Source of the DNA: an uncultured Acidimicrobiaceae bacterium
GTDB taxonomy: Bacteria > Actinomycetota > Acidimicrobiia > Acidimicrobiales > SZUA-35
Assembly: GCA_947259095.1 (NCBI GenBank)
Contig: CAMYLA010000003.1
Coordinates: 1-64,000, forward strand
Reading direction: 5' to 3'
DNA: 64,000 bases
The translations under genes and the position numbers were made by a program. Every line of letters starts with the position of its first letter. Position 1 is the stretch's first letter. Positions 50,933 to 58,790 of the stretch are shown here, piece after piece. The notes beneath the pieces were generated by a model that did not search any database, was not told where the DNA came from, and was given only the letters and a program-made list of their open reading frames with translations.

Positions 50933-53139
50933 GTCGGTGCCCCGTCCTTCACCCGGGGTCCGGCCGCCGTTACCGCCGTTGGCCCCGGTTCGAGCGCCAG
51001 GGCTGCGGCCCGGCCCTCCCTGATCGCTTCGGCCACCGTGCGGGGTGCCACCGCATCACCGATCGTGATCGTCGTGGCCGGGTTGCCCCCGACCGGTCCC
51101 GCCACCCCGGGTACCCGGGGGTCGGCCATCGGTGGTTGCGGTCCCGGGTCGGGATGGCGGCTCGAGGCGTCGACCACCACATCGGCCGGGAGGTGATCGG
51201 AGGCTCCGGTGAAGGTGTGGACCAGATCGAGACCGTCGGCCGAGACCGTTCGCAGCCGTCGACGGCGGACGATGGCGACCCCCGCCTGCTGAAGCCGGAC
51301 ATTGGCTCCTGCCAGATCACCGGTCAGCGACAACATCGTGCCTGCGATGGCGTCGGGGGTGATGAGGCTGACCTTGGGTCGCCGCCCGGCGAGCAGCTCG
51401 GCGATCGCCACCCCGGCCGGGCCGCCGATCGGATCCCAGATCGCAATCTCCTCGCCGTCGAGCACGGTGTCGAGGGAGGCGGTCACCGGAGCAGTCTCGG
51501 CGGGATCCGCAGGGTCGTTGCGGTCGACAGGGTCGGCATGGTCGGCAGGGTCGGTGGCGTCGGCGGGCCCGACAGCGCCGGTCTCGGCTCCGATGGCGGC
51601 CAGGACCTCGGCGCCATCGACCACCCGGGCCGCCGGGTCGACGGTGAAGGTCGGGGGAGCGGGGGTGCTTCCGGTGGCCACGATGACGTGATGGCCGGCC
51701 TCGACCCGGCGATCGAGCTCCTCGGCGGTGACGGTGTGGGCCAGGTGGATCCGCACCCCATGGTGGCGAGCATCGTCCTCGAGCCACGACATCAGGCCGG
51801 CAAGCCGGCGGTGGGCCGGCGCAACCGCGGCGGTCATCGCCATACCCCCGACCCGGTCGGTCGACTCGTACAGGTCGACCGGGAAACCTCGGCGAGCGGC
51901 GATCCGGGCCGCCTCGAGACCGGCAGGGCCGGCCCCGACCACGACGACGGCCCCCACCGGCACCGGCACCCCGGCCCCTGCCGCCACTTGCTCGGCCCCC
52001 GGCGACGAGGCCGGCATCGGTCGGATCGGTGGCTCCGGTTGGTCGGTGGTCTCGTGCCCAGCCCGGGGATTGGCGATGCAGGAGATGATCGGGTTGCGAT
52101 TGTCGCGGACGTTGCACAGCTGATTGCACAGCACACAGGGTCGGCTCGACCTCCCGACCCGAGCGTTTGCCACCAGTGCGGGATCGGCCATTTGGGCCCT
52201 CGTCATCTCCACTGCGTCGCAGATGCCGTCGGTCAGGGCCTTTTCTGCCTGGGAGACCGACACGATCGAACCCTGAGCGATGACGGGGACCCGGTGATCC
52301 GATGCCGCAACCGCAGCACCGATCTGGGAAACCAGATCCAGGTTGAAGCCCGGCTGATGGTGGGCCGTCGGGCGGGTCTCGGACACCGAGAAGATCGAAC
52401 CGCGGACCACCACCAGGTAGTCGATCATCGGGGCCAATTCGGCGGCGAAAGCGGCGGCCGATTCCGGGGTGATCCCGGCCCACGGCGCCAATTCGTCACA
52501 ACTTAGCCTGAGTCCGACCAGGGCGTCGTTGCCGACACCGGCCCGGACCGCCCCCAGCACCTGCCTGGCGAACAGGGAGCGATCCTGCCCGTAGCCGTCG
52601 GTGCGGCGGTTGGTCAGCCCGGACAGGAATTGGCGGACCAGGCTGAATTGCCCGCCGTTGACCTCGACCCCGGCCATGCCGGCCTCGGCCGCGGTGGCGG
52701 CCGCGGTGCCGAAACCGGCCACCACCGCATCGACGTCGACCTGCTCCATGATCTTCGGCACTTCCCGGGTGTTGACGTCTGGCTCGTCCGATGGCGCCCA
52801 CAGCTCCAGCTGGCTGAACGCCGAGCTCGACTGGCCACCGGCATGGGACACCCCGGCCACCGCCACCGTGCCGAACTCCGCACAGGCGGCGGCGATCGCC
52901 GACCAGCCGGGCCCGGCGGTGGCGGCATCGGGACATCGCTCATAGGGCCAGTCCGACGGATGGACCGAGGCATCCTCGGTGACGATGAGGCCGCACCCTC
53001 CGGCCGCCCGCTCCCGGTAGAAGGCTGCGTGGCGGTCGGAAAAGCGGCGGCCGTCGCCGAGGTTGGTCACGATCGGCCCGAAGGTCACCCGGCTCGGGAG
53101 TTGGTGACCGCGGATCATCAGCGGCTCCAGCAATCTCAC
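50929..53139 (-). CDS. Mycofactocin-system OYE/FadH-family flavoprotein 2
   Basis: 736 residues with the same layout as its neighbour: VRLLEPLMIRGHQLPSRVTFGP, SHAGGQSSSAFSQ, VEVNGGQFSLVRQFLSGLTN, the Fe-S segment CVLCNQLCNVRDNRNPIISC, then VVVVGAGPAGLEAARIAARRG. Its FMN-barrel active-site residues differ from the first paralogue (SHAGGQ for NHNGGQ), so the two may take different substrates. A low-complexity stretch rich in Ala/Asp/Pro (about 600-625) interrupts the FAD domain. The GTG at 53139 opens just before the barrel; an upstream extension is possible. It is the first gene of the operon. Confidence 0.85.
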   Translation of the reverse strand: MRLLEPLMIRGHQLPSRVTFGPIVTNLGDGRRFSDRHAAFYRERAAGGCGLIVTEDASVHPSDWPYERCPDAATAGPGWSAIAAACAEFGTVAVAGVSHAGGQSSSAFSQLELWAPSDEPDVNTREVPKIMEQVDVDAVVAGFGTAAATAAEAGMAGVEVNGGQFSLVRQFLSGLTNRRTDGYGQDRSLFARQVLGAVRAGVGNDALVGLRLSCDELAPWAGITPESAAAFAAELAPMIDYLVVVRGSIFSVSETRPTAHHQPGFNLDLVSQIGAAVAASDHRVPVIAQGSIVSVSQAEKALTDGICDAVEMTRAQMADPALVANARVGRSSRPCVLCNQLCNVRDNRNPIISCIANPRAGHETTDQPEPPIRPMPASSPGAEQVAAGAGVPVPVGAVVVVGAGPAGLEAARIAARRGFPVDLYESTDRVGGMAMTAAVAPAHRRLAGLMSWLEDDARHHGVRIHLAHTVTAEELDRRVEAGHHVIVATGSTPAPPTFTVDPAARVVDGAEVLAAIGAETGAVGPADATDPADHADPVDRNDPADPAETAPVTASLDTVLDGEEIAIWDPIGGPAGVAIAELLAGRRPKVSLITPDAIAGTMLSLTGDLAGANVRLQQAGVAIVRRRRLRTVSADGLDLVHTFTGASDHLPADVVVDASSRHPDPGPQPPMADPRVPGVAGPVGGNPATTITIGDAVAPRTVAEAIREGRAAALALEPGPTAVTAAGPRVKDGAPT

Positions 53140-53314
53140 CGGCTCGAGCCCTTGGCGAGTGGCGATGGGAATGGCTTGGTCGTTCGGCCGCCGGCCGCAG
53201 CTTGGAATGACATTGTCCGAAGATCGTAGTCGGCATCGATGACCGAGCCCGTGTCGAGCCCGTCGGCCGAGCCGCACGGGGCCGGGCCTGCTCCGGAGCC
53301 ACAGCGCCGCTGGT

Positions 53315-53320
53315 TAGACT
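53315..53320 (+). promoter_or_regulatory. Leaderless-type -10 TAGACT
   Basis: TAGACT ends eight bases before the ATG at 53329, supporting this start over the ATG at 53239. Confidence 0.4.
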
Positions 53321-53328
53321 CGGGCGCT

Positions 53329-54084
53329 ATGGAGTCGACAATCCGGCCCGACCAGCAGCAGGCGTTCGACAGCAAGTGGGTCGGTGATTACGAGAACGGC
53401 CTCGTCACCGAGGGCCACTACGTGTGGGTCCGCCAGCGCCGAATGCGGCTGGCCGTCGATCGCACGTTCGAGTTGCTCGATCGGGACCCTGCCGAGCTGA
53501 CCGCACTCACCATCTGTGGCGGCACCGGGGGGGAGGCCTCCTACCTGGCCGACCGGGGGTTCGGCCAGGTCACCAACTCCGATTTCTCGGCCGGGGCGCT
53601 CGAGGTGGCCGAGAAACGGGACAGCCGGCTTCTGGTGCGGACGATCGACATCGAGAACAACGACGTGCCAGACGAGTCATATGACGTGGTCATGGTCCAG
53701 GACGGGCTGCACCACCTGACCCGGCCGGTCCAGGGCTTCAACGAGATGATCCGCATGGCCCGGCTGGCCGTCATCGTGGTCGAACCCCATCAAAGCCTGG
53801 TCGGGCGATTGATCGGCACCGAATGGGAGAAGGTCGGTGACGCGGTGAACTACGTGTTCCGCTGGGATCACGACCTCTTCGCCCAGACCGCCAGGAGCCA
53901 GCTGGTGAGGGAGCCGACCGACATCTGGACGAAACGGCTGTGGGATCACAATCAGGCGGTGTCCAAGCTCAGCAACTGGACCGAGGACGAGCCGAGGAAG
54001 ATGGCCATCACCCGCACCGCCTACGGCATGCTGACCCCGGCCAACCGGTTGGGCAACATGTTCCTCGGCGTCCTCATCAAGTAG
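53329..54084 (+). CDS. SAM-dependent class I methyltransferase at the mycofactocin locus
   Basis: 251 residues with a Rossmann methyltransferase core: LTALTICGGTGGEASYLADRGFGQVTNSDFSAGALEVAEK (motif I modified to ICGGTGG instead of LDVGCGTG), VRTIDIENNDVPDESYDVVMVQDGLHHL (motifs II/III). The flanking RQRRMRLAVD region and the C-terminal helix are unassigned. Its divergent position from the OYE operon and opposite direction to mftC suggest a role in cofactor tailoring, for example methylation of the mycofactocin glycan as known in some mycobacteria, but homology to that enzyme was not tested. Confidence 0.75.
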   Translation: MESTIRPDQQQAFDSKWVGDYENGLVTEGHYVWVRQRRMRLAVDRTFELLDRDPAELTALTICGGTGGEASYLADRGFGQVTNSDFSAGALEVAEKRDSRLLVRTIDIENNDVPDESYDVVMVQDGLHHLTRPVQGFNEMIRMARLAVIVVEPHQSLVGRLIGTEWEKVGDAVNYVFRWDHDLFAQTARSQLVREPTDIWTKRLWDHNQAVSKLSNWTEDEPRKMAITRTAYGMLTPANRLGNMFLGVLIK

Positions 54085-54205
54085 CGCAGCGCCGCTCGGA
54101 GGCTCGGCACCGGTGGTTCGACGTCCGTAGCGATTCGGTGATGGCGGTGGCACAGCGCTGGTCGGTCTGTATGACCTCGCGGACGAAGGCCGACCGGGCG
54201 GTCGG

Positions 54206-55324
54206 TCAGACCCGGGTCGGGCCCAGCTCGACCGGGACCGGTTTGGAGTGGTTCGAGGTCGGCCGGGGCAGCTCCTCGGCACCGACGGCGGCCAGGGGAA
54301 CCGTGCCATGACCGCTGACGCATTCCGGGTCCGGTCCGTCCAGGGGCAGGCCGGTGAAGAACTTGGCCGCCATACAGCCGCCCTGGCAGGCGTCGAACTG
54401 CCCACAGCTGGCGCAGGCGCCCGCCGATTGTGGTTCCCTGAGCTCGGTGAACAACGTCGATGCCTTCCATACCCGAGCGAAACCGCCATCGTCCCGGACG
54501 TTGCCCGCCCTGAACTCGTCATGAAGTACGAACGGGCAGGCGTAGACGTCGCCGACCGGGTCGATCAGGCATACCACCCGGCCTGCGCCGCAGAGGTTGA
54601 GCCCGGGGAGGTTCTCGTCGCCGAGGGCGTTGAGGTGGAAGAACGAGTCGCCGGTCAGCACGTTCGGCCGGTCGAGCAGCCACCGGTACAGATCCACCTG
54701 TTGATCCTGGGTCGGGTGCAGTTGGTGCCAGGTGTCGGCGCCCCGGCCAGACGGGCGGAGCCTGGTCAGCCGCAGTTCCGCGCCGTAGGCATCGGCCAGC
54801 GCCTCGAACCGGTCGAGCTGGGGGATGTTCTGCCGGGTCATGACCACGCTGATCTTGAACGGGCCGAAGTCGGCCGAGGCGAGGTGATCCATGGCCGCCG
54901 TGGCGGTGGCGAACGATCCCTGGCCCCGCACCGCATCGTTGGTGGCGGCATCGGCCCCGTCGATGGAGATCTGGATATCGGTGTATGGCATGGCGGCCAG
55001 CCGCCGTGCCCCGTCGGCGTCGATGCGGGAGCCGTTGGTGGAGAATTTCACACCGACACCGTTGCCGGTGGCGTAGTCGACCAGCTCGTAGAAGTCGGGC
55101 CGGATCATCGGCTCACCGCCGCCGATGTTGACGTAGAAGACCTGGAGATCCCGCATCTCATCGATGACCGCCCGTGCCTCGGCGGTGCTCAGCTCTCGAG
55201 GGTCTCGCCGACCAGATGAGCTGAGGCAGTGCACGCAGGCCAGGTTGCAGGCGTAGGTCAGCTCCCAGGTCAGGCAGATCGGGGCGTCGAGGCCAAGTTT
55301 CAGCTCGTCGGTCAAGGCGCTCAT
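54206..55324 (-). CDS. mftC: Mycofactocin radical SAM maturase MftC
   Basis: 372 residues. The radical SAM cluster motif is CNLACVHC at 26-33 (CxxxCxxC), followed by NIGGGEPMIRPDFYELVDY. The C-terminal SPASM region has CGAGRVVCLIDPVGDVYACPF and CASCGQFDACQGGC, giving two auxiliary clusters. MftC oxidatively decarboxylates the C-terminal Tyr of MftA and makes a Val-Tyr cross-link. Its ATG overlaps the mftB stop (ATGA). The mftABC order and direction are classic. The tail runs about 25 residues past the last cysteine. Confidence 0.95.
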   Translation of the reverse strand: MSALTDELKLGLDAPICLTWELTYACNLACVHCLSSSGRRDPRELSTAEARAVIDEMRDLQVFYVNIGGGEPMIRPDFYELVDYATGNGVGVKFSTNGSRIDADGARRLAAMPYTDIQISIDGADAATNDAVRGQGSFATATAAMDHLASADFGPFKISVVMTRQNIPQLDRFEALADAYGAELRLTRLRPSGRGADTWHQLHPTQDQQVDLYRWLLDRPNVLTGDSFFHLNALGDENLPGLNLCGAGRVVCLIDPVGDVYACPFVLHDEFRAGNVRDDGGFARVWKASTLFTELREPQSAGACASCGQFDACQGGCMAAKFFTGLPLDGPDPECVSGHGTVPLAAVGAEELPRPTSNHSKPVPVELGPTRV

Positions 55325-55674
55325 CTGCTGCTCCTGGTCGTCTCCGGGCGGGTCCGGTCGATCTGGTCCCGCTCACCGATCTCGTCGATCGGTTGCAGGA
55401 AGTCGGATCGGGCAAGGGCGGTCAAGGCCGTGGCGAACGCCGGCCACCGCCGGTCATCGAGGCCGGTGGCGTCGAACGCCGCCCGCGGGCTCTCGTGATC
55501 TTCCAGCGATCGGACGAGTTCGACCAGGTCCGGTGACCGGAGAAAGTTCAGCCGCCGGTTGTCGTAGTGGTAGGCCAGTGCTCCGAAGGGCTCCGGTCGC
55601 AGCGAGACCCGCGGATGGAGCCGCCATCGGCCTGCCATCCCATCGATGCCGGTCACGTCGGACGTCGGTTGCAC
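55321..55674 (-). CDS. mftB: Mycofactocin precursor chaperone MftB
   Basis: 117 residues. The body WRLHPRVSLRPEPFGALAYHYDNRRLNFLRSPDLVELVRSLEDH fits the PqqD-like RiPP recognition fold of MftB, which binds the MftA leader and delivers it to MftC. Start: GTG at 55674 (VQPTSDVTGIDGMAG), 23 bases downstream of the mftA stop; a GTG at 55713 inside mftA is also open. The last ATGA overlaps mftC. Confidence 0.9.
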   Translation of the reverse strand: MQPTSDVTGIDGMAGRWRLHPRVSLRPEPFGALAYHYDNRRLNFLRSPDLVELVRSLEDHESPRAAFDATGLDDRRWPAFATALTALARSDFLQPIDEIGERDQIDRTRPETTRSSR

Positions 55675-55697
55675 GAGTTGGTCGGTGCGGCCGTTGA

Positions 55698-55829
55698 TCA
55701 GTAGACGCCGCACATGCCGTCGATGGAGATCTCCTCTACCAGGAGTTCCTCCTCGACGAGGGCAGCGTCTTCGTGGTCGGTCTCGAGCGGGGTCGCCGTC
55801 TGGTCGACAGCGGTCGGTTCGGTTTCCAC
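55698..55829 (-). CDS. mftA: Mycofactocin precursor peptide MftA
   Basis: A 43-codon gene too short for many gene callers. The product begins with a Glu/Asp/Thr-rich leader and ends LLVEEISIDGMCGVY, which is the diagnostic MftA C terminus IDGMCGVY. The final Val-Tyr is the substrate for MftC. GTG start at 55829 has GGAGGA five bases upstream. The stop is 23 bases before mftB. Confidence 0.96.
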   Translation of the reverse strand: METEPTAVDQTATPLETDHEDAALVEEELLVEEISIDGMCGVY

Positions 55830-55838
55830 GGTTCCTCC

Positions 55839-55844
55839 AACGTA
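55839..55844 (-). promoter_or_regulatory. -10-like TACGTT upstream of mftA
   Basis: On the minus strand TACGTT lies nine bases before the GTG of mftA and just upstream of its GGAGGA. The GGAGGA implies a short leader, so the true promoter may be further upstream. Confidence 0.3.
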
Positions 55845-55982
55845 TCGCCCGCCCGCCCCGGGGCGTTCGGGCTCATCTCGGCGCCAACCGGCCTGGCCGG
55901 CGTGGACACGATGGTAGCCGCACGAAGGGGGAGGCGGCGAAGTCTCGGCTCCGTCGGCGGCCCATCGAGCGGAGGGCCGGAA

Positions 55983-57146
55983 CTAACGGAGGTCGAAGCA
56001 GACCTTGATCGACCCGAGCGAGCCGGCCGAGGCGGCGTGGGTCATGGCCCGCTCGTAGTCCTCCAAAGGGTATGTGGCCGAGACCAGCCGACCGAGGTCG
56101 GCCGCCTCCGCCAGTTCGATCGCCATGTCGAAGCTCCGACGGGAGGTGCCGTCGGCCAGTTGCTCGGTACCGTAGGTATAGGCCCCGACCAATTCGGTTT
56201 CCCGATGCCACAGCGCCGTGAGGTCCACCGAGACCCGGCCCGGCATGCCGACGAGCACCACCCGGCCCCGGGGACGGGCCGTGCCGATGGCCTGGTCGAC
56301 CGAGGCCGCGGAGCCGACCGCATCGATGACCACGTCGGCGCCACCGGAGAGATCGTCACCGATCATGAAACTGCCGGAAGCCCGGCGCACGGCCCGGCCG
56401 AACTCGGTCGGTTCGACCACCAGGTCGGCTCCCAGCGAGCGGGCCAGAGCCTGCTGTTCCGGGTATTTCGCCCCCACGATGACCGTGGCGGCGGGGCAGA
56501 AGTGGCGAATGGCGGCCAACGCCATCAGCCCCATGGTGCCGGCGCCAAGGATGGCCACGGTCTGACCTTCGACGATCCGAGCCTTCATTGCGGCGTGGAC
56601 CCCGACCGCAGCGGGCTCGACCATCACAGCCGCCTCGTCCGACATCGTGTCCGGGACCGGGTGGAGCTGGCTGTCGTGAGCGACGAAACCGGTGGACCAG
56701 CCGCCGCCGGTGGATGCGCAGTAGCCGGTCTGGATCCCCGGTTCGAGGTGACCCCCGACCAGGTGGCGGTAGTCCTCGCCGTCGCCAGGGGCCGCACCGG
56801 GGAACGGTGGCTGGAAACCCCGGGCCTCGTGTCCCAGCACCGGTTCCAGGACGACACGGACACCGTCTTCGCGGTCGCCGACGACCTCATGGCCCGGGAT
56901 GAACGGGAACGACACCCACGGCTCGAAATAGCGCGACGACTTGCCGTCGACGGTGGCGAGATCCGATCCGCAGATCCCGGCCAGGCGCGTCTTCACCCGG
57001 CGCCAGCCCGGGCCCGGGAGTTCGATGTCGTCGGCTTCGACCAGCGCCAGCGGACCGGTGCTGGCACCACTCCCGGGGCGGATCCGAGACGAGATGGCGG
57101 CCGCCACATAGCGGGCTTCCTTGCGACTGAACTCCAGTGCTCTCAC
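55983..57146 (-). CDS. Zinc-type medium-chain alcohol dehydrogenase
   Basis: 387 residues of the MDR superfamily. RLAGICGSDLATVDG holds the catalytic-zinc Cys and its following GSD. PFIPGHEVVG supplies the GHE His-Glu, and VEPAAVGVHAA is the usual second zinc segment. VAILGAGTMGLMALAAI is the NAD(P) Rossmann motif. The structural-zinc Cys cluster is not obvious (STGGGWSTGFVAHD in its place). It is upstream of mftA on the same strand, 150 bases away, so it may be a substrate-side dehydrogenase using mycofactocin, which is inference from position only. Confidence 0.85.
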   Translation of the reverse strand: MRALEFSRKEARYVAAAISSRIRPGSGASTGPLALVEADDIELPGPGWRRVKTRLAGICGSDLATVDGKSSRYFEPWVSFPFIPGHEVVGDREDGVRVVLEPVLGHEARGFQPPFPGAAPGDGEDYRHLVGGHLEPGIQTGYCASTGGGWSTGFVAHDSQLHPVPDTMSDEAAVMVEPAAVGVHAAMKARIVEGQTVAILGAGTMGLMALAAIRHFCPAATVIVGAKYPEQQALARSLGADLVVEPTEFGRAVRRASGSFMIGDDLSGGADVVIDAVGSAASVDQAIGTARPRGRVVLVGMPGRVSVDLTALWHRETELVGAYTYGTEQLADGTSRRSFDMAIELAEAADLGRLVSATYPLEDYERAMTHAASAGSLGSIKVCFDLR

Positions 57147-57153
57147 CGGGGCA

Positions 57154-57159
57154 ACGGTA
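57154..57159 (-). promoter_or_regulatory. Leaderless-type -10 TACCGT
   Basis: TACCGT on the minus strand is seven bases before the GTG of the alcohol dehydrogenase. Confidence 0.4.
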
Positions 57160-57280
57160 CCAGTGAGAACCGCCCGCCGGCCCTGGCTCGCAGCCTGACG
57201 CTGCGATCTGCAACCCGCCGGCGGTGATCTGCGGCCCGGCCGTTGCGGGGTTTTGCGGCTTGGCTGTCACAGACCGCCCG

Positions 57281-57286
57281 TAGTGT
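57281..57286 (+). promoter_or_regulatory. Leaderless-type -10 TAGTGT
   Basis: TAGTGT ends seven bases before the ATG at 57294. Confidence 0.45.
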
Positions 57287-57293
57287 CCCCGTC

Positions 57294-57524
57294 ATGAGTA
57301 TGACCATCGACTGCGGCACCTGCACCCGCCAGCACACACCAACCTGCGATGATTGTGTCGTCAGCTTCATCGTCAACCGCCAGCCGGAGGAGGCGGTGGT
57401 CATCGATGTGGCCGAGTTCTCGGCTCTGAAGCGGCTCCAGTCGGCGGGCCTGGTGCCCGACTTGTTGCACCACAGCGGCGTCGATACCAGCGGATCCCCC
57501 CGTCGGCAGGCCGAAGGGCTCTGA
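57294..57524 (+). CDS. Small Cys-rich (zinc-binding) protein
   Basis: 76 residues. MSMTIDCGTCTRQHTPTCDDC holds a CxxC-x8-CxxC arrangement fitting a zinc site. The rest (VVSFIVNRQPEEAVVIDVAEFSALKRLQSAGLVPDLL) is a short alpha-beta domain. The sequence looks like a widely conserved actinobacterial small protein of unknown function. Start 57294 has TAGTGT seven bases before it. It precedes queG by 48 bases on the same strand. Confidence 0.7.
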   Translation: MSMTIDCGTCTRQHTPTCDDCVVSFIVNRQPEEAVVIDVAEFSALKRLQSAGLVPDLLHHSGVDTSGSPRRQAEGL

Positions 57525-57572
57525 TGGGGGCCCGCGTGAGGGGGAGAAGGGGAATTCGGGCACCATGGAGTC

Positions 57573-58790
57573 GTGTCGAGCTCGACCGAACCCGAATCGA
57601 CCGCAGACCAGCACCCTGGCTCGGCCGTCACGGCGGCAGAACTGGTGGCACTGGGGTGTGCTGCGGGGCTTGCTGCGGTCGGGGTGGCCCGGGCCGAGGT
57701 CCTGGAGCCGGCTCGCACCGTGCTCCACCTGCGGAAACAGGCCGGCATGGCAGGGTCGATGCAGTTCACCTACCGCAATCCGGATCGATCAACCGACCCG
57801 TCGCGTATCGTGGCCGGAGCTCGATCGATCGTCGCTGCGGCTTGGCCGTACGGTCATTGGCGGCGTCCGGATCCCCCGGCCGGGGTGCCGGCGGCCGTCG
57901 TTGCCCGCTACAGCTGGCACGACCACTACCAAGACCTGGAACGAGCGTTGCAGCCGATCGCAGACCGGCTGATCATGGGCGGCCACCGGGCTCGTATCGT
58001 GGCCGACACGAATGCGCTGGTCGATCGGCAGGTCGCATGGGCTGCCGGGATCGGCTGGTACGGCAAGAACAGCAATCTGTTGCTGCCGGGCGCAGGCAGC
58101 TGGTTCGTGCTCGGCGCAGTTGTCACCGATGCCGAGTTGGCGCCCACCGGGCCACCGGTCGACGATGGTTGCGGGTCGTGCAGCCAGTGCATCGACGACT
58201 GCCCGACCGAAGCCATCGTGGGCCCCGGGGTGGTCGATGCCACTCGTTGTCTGGCGTGGATCGTCCAAGCCGGTGGCGCCATTCCCGTCCAGTATCGCCA
58301 GGCCATCGGCGCCAGGATCTACGGCTGTGACGACTGCCAGGAGGTCTGCCCACCGAATCGGAACGCCGATCGCGGCCCCGGTCCGGGCTCGGCCGGCGCC
58401 GTCAACCCCGGCGCCGTCAAGCCCCTTGCCGGTGTGGAGCGGGCCTGGGTCGATGTCCACTGGTTGCTGTCGGCAACCGACGATGAGATCGTTGCTCGAC
58501 ACGGGCGGTGGTACATCGCCGACCGCAACGTCGACTACCTCCGCCGCACGGCCCTGGTGGTGCTCGGCAATATCGCCACCCCTACCGACGGCGGCGTTGC
58601 CGCCGTCCTGGAACGCCATCTCCGGCACCCCGATGCGTTGTTGCGGGGCCATGCCGTCTGGGCCGCAAAACGGCTGGGTCGGCCCGATCTGCTGGAGCCG
58701 CTGGCCGACGAGACCGACGAGTCGGTCAAGGCCGAGCTGCGGACCCAGGTCGAGCCTCGGCTCGGGCCGGGGGATTGGGGGATCGCTTGA
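57573..58790 (+). CDS. queG: Epoxyqueuosine reductase QueG
   Basis: 405 residues. After the cobalamin-binding domain (HLRKQAGMAGSMQFTYRNPDRSTDP and IVADTNALVDRQVAWAAGIGWYGKNSNLL) come two 4Fe-4S clusters in CGSCSQCIDDCPTEAI and GCDDCQEVCPPN, then HEAT-like helical repeats (ERHLRHPDALLRGHAVWAAKRLG). It reduces the epoxide in tRNA anticodon epoxyqueuosine to queuosine with cobalamin and Fe-S. GTG start at 57573. The glycosyltransferase gene begins inside its stop codon (TTGA). Confidence 0.93.
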   Translation: MSSSTEPESTADQHPGSAVTAAELVALGCAAGLAAVGVARAEVLEPARTVLHLRKQAGMAGSMQFTYRNPDRSTDPSRIVAGARSIVAAAWPYGHWRRPDPPAGVPAAVVARYSWHDHYQDLERALQPIADRLIMGGHRARIVADTNALVDRQVAWAAGIGWYGKNSNLLLPGAGSWFVLGAVVTDAELAPTGPPVDDGCGSCSQCIDDCPTEAIVGPGVVDATRCLAWIVQAGGAIPVQYRQAIGARIYGCDDCQEVCPPNRNADRGPGPGSAGAVNPGAVKPLAGVERAWVDVHWLLSATDDEIVARHGRWYIADRNVDYLRRTALVVLGNIATPTDGGVAAVLERHLRHPDALLRGHAVWAAKRLGRPDLLEPLADETDESVKAELRTQVEPRLGPGDWGIA

